In this document: one piece after another, positions 59,710 through 64,000 of the stretch
Layout of the letters: each line of letters opens with the position of its first letter
How positions within the stretch are numbered: position 1 is the stretch's first letter
Assembly: GCF_000174355.1 (NCBI RefSeq)
Contig: NZ_ACIS01000001.1
Span: 248,001 to 312,000 of the forward strand
Length of the DNA stretch: 64,000 nt
Reading direction: 5' to 3'
DNA from: Pseudogulbenkiania ferrooxidans 2002
GTDB taxonomy: Bacteria; Pseudomonadota; Gammaproteobacteria; Burkholderiales; Chromobacteriaceae
Translations under genes and position numbers: made by a program
The notes under the pieces: generated by a model
The model's input: only the letters and a program-made list of their open reading frames with translations
What the model was told of the DNA's origin: nothing
The model's database searches: none

Positions 59710-61755
59710 ATGTCGAATTACCCGGTCGAAGCCATCCGCACGGTCGCCCTGGTCGGGCAGGGCGATAGCGGCAAGACGACGTTGGCCGAAGCGCTGCTGC
59801 ACAAGAGTGGCGCGATCACCGCGGCGGGGACGGTGGAACGGGGAGACACGGTGTGCGATTTCGATCCACTAGAGCGCGACTACCGTCACTCGCTGAGTTC
59901 GGCGCTGGTGCATTTCCAGCACGACGGGGCCGAAATCCGCTTGCTCGACACCCCCGGCTTCCCCGATTTCATCGGCCAGGCGATTCCGGCGCTGGCGGCG
60001 GTGGAGACGGCGCTGGTGGTGGTCAACGCGCAGAACGGCATCGAGCTCACCACGCGCCGCATGATGGCGTGGGCGGCGGAGCGCGGCCTGTGCCGCATGC
60101 TGGTGGTGAACAAGATCGACGCTGAGCGCGTCGACCTGCCGGGCCTGCTGGCCCAGCTGCGCGAGGCCTTCGGTCGGGAGGTGCTGCCGCTCAACCTGCC
60201 CGCCGACGGCGCCCGCCGCGTGGTCGACTGTTTCTTCAACCCGGCCGGCACGGCCGATTTCTCGTCGGTGGCCGAGGCGCACCAGGCGCTGGTCGACCAG
60301 GTGGTCGAGGTCGACGAGGATCTGATGGCGCGCTACCTGGAGCAGGGCGAGGTCACGCCGGAAGAACTGCACGCGCCGCTGGAGCGCGCGCTGCGCGAGG
60401 GGCACCTGATCCCGCTCTGCTTCGTCTCGGCCAGGACCGGCGCCGGCGTGGCCGAGCTGCTCGACGTGCTGGCGCGGCTGGCGCCGAACCCCACCGAGGG
60501 CAACCCGCCGCTGTTCTACAAGGGCGAGGGCGAGGCGGCGCTGGCCTTCCGTTCCGAGCCCGACCCGGCGCGCCACGTGCTCGCCCACGTCTTCAAGGTG
60601 GTGATAGACCCCTTCGTCGGCAAGCTCGGCATCTTCCGCGTGCACCAGGGCACGGTGACGCGCGATACCCAGCTGTTCGTCGGCGAAGGCCGCAAGCCGT
60701 TCAAGGTCGGCCACCTGCTGCGCCTGCAGGGCAAGCGTTACGACGAGGTCGACCGGCTGGTTCCAGGTGATTTCGGCGCGGTGGCCAAGGTCGACGAGAT
60801 CGAGTTCGACGCGGTGCTGCACGACTCGCACGACGAGGATCACATCCACCTCCAGCCGCTGGCGTTCCCGGTGCCGATGCAGGGCCTGGCGATCGAGCCA
60901 AAGCGGCGCGGCGACGAGCAGCGCATCACCGAGGTGCTGCAGCGCCTGGTGGCGGAGGACCCGTGCGTCAAGGTCGACTACCACCCGGCCACCCACGAGA
61001 CGGTGCTGCGCGCCATGGGCGAGCTGCACCTGCGCTACCTGCTCGACCGCATGGCCGGCGGCTTCAAGCTGGAGGTGGCGACCCGCCCGCCGCGCGTGCC
61101 CTACCGCGAAACCATCACCCGGCCCGCCGAGGGTCACCACCGCCACAAGAAGCAGAGCGGCGGTGCCGGCCAGTTCGGCGAGGTGTTCCTGCGCGTCGAA
61201 CCGTTGCCGCGCGGCGCCGGCTTCGAATTCGTCGACGCCGTGAAGGGCGGCGTCATCCCGGGGCAATTCATCCCCTCGGTGGAAAAAGGCGTGCGCTCGG
61301 TGCTGGCCGCCGGGCCGCTGGCGGGTTTCCCGGTAGAGGACGTGAAGGTCACCGTGTACGACGGCAAGAGCCACTCGGTCGATTCCAAGGACGTCGCCTT
61401 CCAGGCCGCCGGGCGGCGGGCGATGCTGGCGGCGCTGCGCGCGGCGGGCGCGATCGTGCTGGAGCCGATCGTGGCGATCGAGATTACCGCACCCGAGGCC
61501 CGGCTCGGCGATCTCGCGGGCGACCTCACCGGCCGGCGCGGCCAGGTGGGCGGGACCGAGCCGCTGGCGCAGGGGCTGACGCTGATCCGCGGCCAGGTGC
61601 CGTTGGCCGAGCTGGAAGGCTACGCCGGCCGCCTCAAGTCGATCACGGCCGGGCAGGGGGCCTATTCCCTGGAACTGAGTCACTACGACACCGTGCCGCA
61701 GGAGGTGCAGCAGCGGCTGGCGGCGGGGTACAAGGCGGAGCAGGAGGAGGATTAA
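59710..61755 (+). CDS. Elongation factor G-like paralogue
   Basis: 681 aa from the ATG at 59710. GTPase motifs: GQGDSGKTT (residues 16-24), DTPGFPDF near 80, NKID near 135, SARTG near 240. Later EF-G domains follow (HHRHKKQSGGAGQFGEVFLRVEP near 475; PGQFIPSVEKGVRSVL near 517). The catalytic His of DTPGHVDF in canonical EF-G is Phe here. It stands alone, not in the rpsL-rpsG-fusA-tuf operon, so it is a second, divergent EF-G. Its function may be stress or recycling related rather than translocation. Confidence 0.88.
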   Translation: MSNYPVEAIRTVALVGQGDSGKTTLAEALLHKSGAITAAGTVERGDTVCDFDPLERDYRHSLSSALVHFQHDGAEIRLLDTPGFPDFIGQAIPALAAVETALVVVNAQNGIELTTRRMMAWAAERGLCRMLVVNKIDAERVDLPGLLAQLREAFGREVLPLNLPADGARRVVDCFFNPAGTADFSSVAEAHQALVDQVVEVDEDLMARYLEQGEVTPEELHAPLERALREGHLIPLCFVSARTGAGVAELLDVLARLAPNPTEGNPPLFYKGEGEAALAFRSEPDPARHVLAHVFKVVIDPFVGKLGIFRVHQGTVTRDTQLFVGEGRKPFKVGHLLRLQGKRYDEVDRLVPGDFGAVAKVDEIEFDAVLHDSHDEDHIHLQPLAFPVPMQGLAIEPKRRGDEQRITEVLQRLVAEDPCVKVDYHPATHETVLRAMGELHLRYLLDRMAGGFKLEVATRPPRVPYRETITRPAEGHHRHKKQSGGAGQFGEVFLRVEPLPRGAGFEFVDAVKGGVIPGQFIPSVEKGVRSVLAAGPLAGFPVEDVKVTVYDGKSHSVDSKDVAFQAAGRRAMLAALRAAGAIVLEPIVAIEITAPEARLGDLAGDLTGRRGQVGGTEPLAQGLTLIRGQVPLAELEGYAGRLKSITAGQGAYSLELSHYDTVPQEVQQRLAAGYKAEQEED

Positions 61756-61770
61756 GTTCCAAGAAAAACA

Positions 61771-61806
61771 GCCCAGCCGGTGTAAACCGGGCTGGGCTGT
61801 TTTTGT
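61771..61806. terminator. Terminator between EF-G paralogue and fpr
   Basis: AGCCCAGCCGGT-GTAA-ACCGGGCTGGGCT followed by GTTTTTG; also A-rich on the left side, so usable from both directions. Confidence 0.88.
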
Positions 61807-61828
61807 CGGGAGTCCCGAGGGATTTGGC

Positions 61829-62608
61829 TTACTTCTCGACGAAGGCGCGCTCGATGGCGTAGTCGCCCGGTTCGCCCATGCGCGGCGATTCCTTGAAGCC
61901 CAGGTTGTCGAGGAGCTTGCAGGTGTCTTCCAGCATCGCCGGGCTGCCGCACAGCAGGGCGCGGTCGGTCTGCGGGTTGAGCTGCGGCAGGCCGATGTCG
62001 GCGGCGAGCTTGCCGTTCAGGATCAGGTCGGTCAGGCGGCCCTGGTTGTGGAACGGTTCGCGCGTCACGGTCGGGTAGTAGATCAGCTTTTCTTTGACCA
62101 GCTCGCCCAGGTACTCGTGCTCCGGCAGTTCCTTGGTGATGTAGTCGTAGTAGCCCAGCTCGCTCACCCAGCGCACGCCGTGGATCAGCACGATCTTTTC
62201 GTAGCGGTCGTAGACTTCCGGGTCCTTGATGATGGACATGAACGGGGCCAGACCGGTACCGGTGGACAACAGGTACAGGTTCTTGGCGTCCGGCAGCAGG
62301 TTGTCCTGCACCAGGGTGCCGGTCGGCTTGCCGGAGATCACCACGCTGTCGCCCGGCTTGATGCCTTGCAGGCGCGAGGTCAGCGGGCCGTTCGGTACCT
62401 TGATCGAGTAGAACTCGAGGTGCTCTTCCCAGTTGGCGCTGGCGACGGAGTAGGCACGGATCAGCGGCTTGCCGTTGACTTCCAGGCCGATCATCACGAA
62501 CTGACCGTTGATGAAGCGCAGGCCCGGGTCGCGGGTGCAGGTGAAGCTGAAAAGGGTGTCGTTCCAGTGGTGAACGCTAAGGACTTTTTCGGAAGTCAGA
62601 GTCGCCAT
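61829..62608 (-). CDS. fpr: Ferredoxin/flavodoxin-NADP reductase
   Basis: 259 aa from the ATG at 62608. FAD motif RAYSVAS near residue 51, NADPH motif STGTGLAPFMS near 109 and CGSPAML near 220; ends in YAIERAFVEK, like the Azotobacter/Pseudomonas-type bacterial FPR. Supplies or removes electrons on ferredoxin, often in oxidative stress. An AT-rich promoter region lies at 62640-62720. A LysR gene is immediately upstream, as with finR in pseudomonads. Confidence 0.96.
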   Translation of the reverse strand: MATLTSEKVLSVHHWNDTLFSFTCTRDPGLRFINGQFVMIGLEVNGKPLIRAYSVASANWEEHLEFYSIKVPNGPLTSRLQGIKPGDSVVISGKPTGTLVQDNLLPDAKNLYLLSTGTGLAPFMSIIKDPEVYDRYEKIVLIHGVRWVSELGYYDYITKELPEHEYLGELVKEKLIYYPTVTREPFHNQGRLTDLILNGKLAADIGLPQLNPQTDRALLCGSPAMLEDTCKLLDNLGFKESPRMGEPGDYAIERAFVEK

Positions 62609-62783
62609 GTGCCAGTCCGTCAAAACATGAAGAGAAGAATGAGCGGCATTCTACACCTTTGCGCTATAACTGTTTTGTACTGATATCTTATGTTTTTATA
62701 GAAAAATGATATATGTCAGTTTTTCCACGAATTTTTGCCGTTTCCGGGCGGGATATTGCCGACAAAGTGGTGAATCGTGGTGC

Positions 62784-63728
62784 TTATGCCATGTCGCTGT
62801 TTTGTTGCGTGGAGGGAACCTGTTGTAGTTGTTGTTGCAGGTGCTGTTGCACCGCCTGGCGCAAGCCCTCGGCGAGATAGCGCGTGGCCGGGCCGGCCGC
62901 CTCGGCCGCGGCGTTGACCAGGTAGAGCGAACTCTTGCGCTGCTGCCCCTGCGCCAGCGGTAGCGGGCGCAGCAGGCCGTGGGCGAGCGGCTGGCGAATG
63001 CGGTGTTCCGGCAGCCAGCCATAGGCCAGACCGGCGCTGACCACGTCGAGCGCGGTGTGCGGGCTGCTCACGGTCCAGCGCTGGCTGGCGCCGAGCCATC
63101 CTTCGTCGCGCGGCTGGCGCGTGCCGGAGTCGCGCACCACCACCTGCGGGTAGCGGCGCAGGTCGTCCTCGCCCAGCGGCTGCCCCGCCGCCAGGAGGGG
63201 GTGGCCGGGCGCGGCCACGGCGACGAAGGTGGCGTCCATCAGCCAGTCGCCCATGAAACCGCTGGGAACGCGGGTGACGATGGCGAGCTCCACCGCGCCG
63301 GCGTAGAGCGCGTCGTCGGCGCCGGACATCACCACCTCATGCACCTGCAGCCGGGTGTCGGGACAGTGGCCGGCGAAACCGGCCAGGGCGCACAGCAAGG
63401 CGTCGGTGGGGAACAGGCTGTCCACCGCCAGCCGCACCTCGGCCTCCCAGCCGGCGTCCAGCGCGCGGGCTCGCGCCTCCAGCCGCAGCGCCGCCTCGAT
63501 CAGCGGCGTGGCTTCCCGCAGCAGCGCGGCGCCGGCGGCAGTCAGCTTCATGCGCCGTCCTTCCGCCTCCAGCAGGCCGACGCCGAGCTGCTCCTGTAGC
63601 CGCGCTACGTTGTAGCTGACGGCCGACTGGCTGCGGTTCAGCGCGCTGGCCGCCTGGGCGAAACCGCCGTGTTCGACGATGGCCTGCAGTACGCGCCATT
63701 GTTCCAGCGAGGTACGGGGAAAATTCAT
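62784..63728 (-). CDS. LysR-family transcriptional regulator
   Basis: 314 aa. N-terminal winged HTH (FAQAASALNRSQSAVSYNVARLQEQLGVGLLEAEGRRMKL), then a periplasmic-binding-like effector domain. Gln-rich C-terminus (QQHLQQQLQQ). Divergent from doxX with a 121-bp AT-rich gap. Probably controls doxX or fpr; ligand unknown. Confidence 0.94.
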   Translation of the reverse strand: MNFPRTSLEQWRVLQAIVEHGGFAQAASALNRSQSAVSYNVARLQEQLGVGLLEAEGRRMKLTAAGAALLREATPLIEAALRLEARARALDAGWEAEVRLAVDSLFPTDALLCALAGFAGHCPDTRLQVHEVVMSGADDALYAGAVELAIVTRVPSGFMGDWLMDATFVAVAAPGHPLLAAGQPLGEDDLRRYPQVVVRDSGTRQPRDEGWLGASQRWTVSSPHTALDVVSAGLAYGWLPEHRIRQPLAHGLLRPLPLAQGQQRKSSLYLVNAAAEAAGPATRYLAEGLRQAVQQHLQQQLQQVPSTQQNSDMA

Positions 63729-63849
63729 ATATCGAAAATTTGGTTGTTTCTGCGCTTAATTTTGCGCTTTTTAATCAAAAAAATCATGCCAATAATGCAG
63801 CACACCAACACGGAATGTCTCCGTGCTTGACCCCCCACAGGAGAATGTC
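63729..63849. promoter_or_regulatory. AT-rich divergent promoter region of lysR and doxX
   Basis: ATATATCGAAAATTTGG and the TTTTTAATC-AAAAAAATC tract are unusually AT-rich for this genome. LysR proteins normally bind a T-N11-A site in such a gap. Confidence 0.5.
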
Positions 63850-64000
63850 ATGGATAAACTGGCTCTGATCGCCTCCCGCGTGCTGCTGGCGCAGCTCTTC
63901 ATCATTTCCGGCTTCGGCAAGATTACCGGCTACGCCGGAACCCAGGGCTACATGCAGGCGATGGGGGTGCCGGGGGCGCTGCTGCCGCTGGTGATCCTGG
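63850..64000 (+). CDS. DoxX family protein (partial, runs off right edge)
   Basis: At least 50 aa: MDKLALIASRVLLAQLFIIS then GFGKITGYAGTQGYMQAMGVPG, the DoxX N-terminal pattern with hydrophobic helices. AGGAG ribosome site at 63839. Integral membrane protein sometimes linked to thiol redox or organosulfur stress. The rest is outside the window. Confidence 0.9.
   Translation, partial: MDKLALIASRVLLAQLFIISGFGKITGYAGTQGYMQAMGVPGALLPLVIL

Noticed and set aside
59483-59872. 129-codon frame across the EF-G paralogue start
   Set aside because: It overlaps the true gene in another frame and has no ribosome site.

Overview
The window is GC-rich DNA from a betaproteobacterium, most likely a Chromobacteriaceae-type member of the Neisseriales. 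This assignment is an inference from the ispB / rplU-rpmA-obgE arrangement, the GC-rich codon use, an EptA-type lipid A transferase and the general gene content; no 16S gene is present. There are two parts: a prophage from base 1 (left end outside the window) to about 33.4 kb, and ordinary chromosome from 33.4 kb to 64 kb.

Prophage. Bases 1-5.2 kb hold a leftward early/accessory block: a partial C5-cytosine methyltransferase, a PrtN-like protein, several tiny overlapping ORFs, and a pair resembling the plasmid transfer proteins TraK/TraL that sits behind 11-bp-phased TGCTAAT repeats. At 5.5-7.5 kb lies an immunity region with three tandem HTH repressors (the last a CI-type S24 repressor) facing a Cro-like gene, with four copies of an ATCTACATTTGTTGAT-type operator. 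The rightward early operon (7.8-10.4 kb) carries a CII-like regulator, three small ORFs, and O-like and P-like replication genes; the O-like gene contains four iterons that look like an internal origin. The late region (11.1-33.3 kb) has an HK97-type head module (HNH, TerS, TerL, portal, ClpP-like protease, capsid, connectors) joined to a Mu-like contractile tail (sheath, tube, -1 frameshifted chaperone, tape measure, N, P, gp45-gp48, fibre). It ends with holin, GH19 endolysin and nested Rz/Rz1. The prophage abuts the 3' end of a tRNA-Arg(CCT) gene, the probable attachment site. An integrase is not seen and would lie to the left.

Chromosome. ispB faces rplU-rpmA-obgE, which are followed by mksF-mksE-mksB-mksG, a complete MksBEFG/Wadjet-type condensin set whose nuclease subunit seems to lack the Toprim glutamate. 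Next come an EamA transporter, a CMD-family protein, an APC permease, tpx, a chemoreceptor, a three-gene periplasmic cassette (Cys/His membrane protein, Met-rich protein, beta-propeller) that may handle metal, a gamma-carbonic anhydrase, prlC, eptA, xthA, a PEP mutase/isocitrate lyase homologue, an EVE/VOC/WYL cluster, an EF-G paralogue, fpr, a LysR regulator and a partial doxX.

The most striking unexplained signal is the 10-mer GTTGGCCGAA. I found it by eye 14 times in the 30.6 kb of chromosome (10 of 14 extend to GTTGGCCGAAG) but once in 33.4 kb of prophage. It uses the less common Leu codon TTG, occurs as an inverted pair in mksE, and lies immediately after the stop codons of eptA and xthA. 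This is the behaviour expected of a DNA-uptake or other genome-maintenance signal. All counts and family assignments come from reading the sequence; no searches were run.
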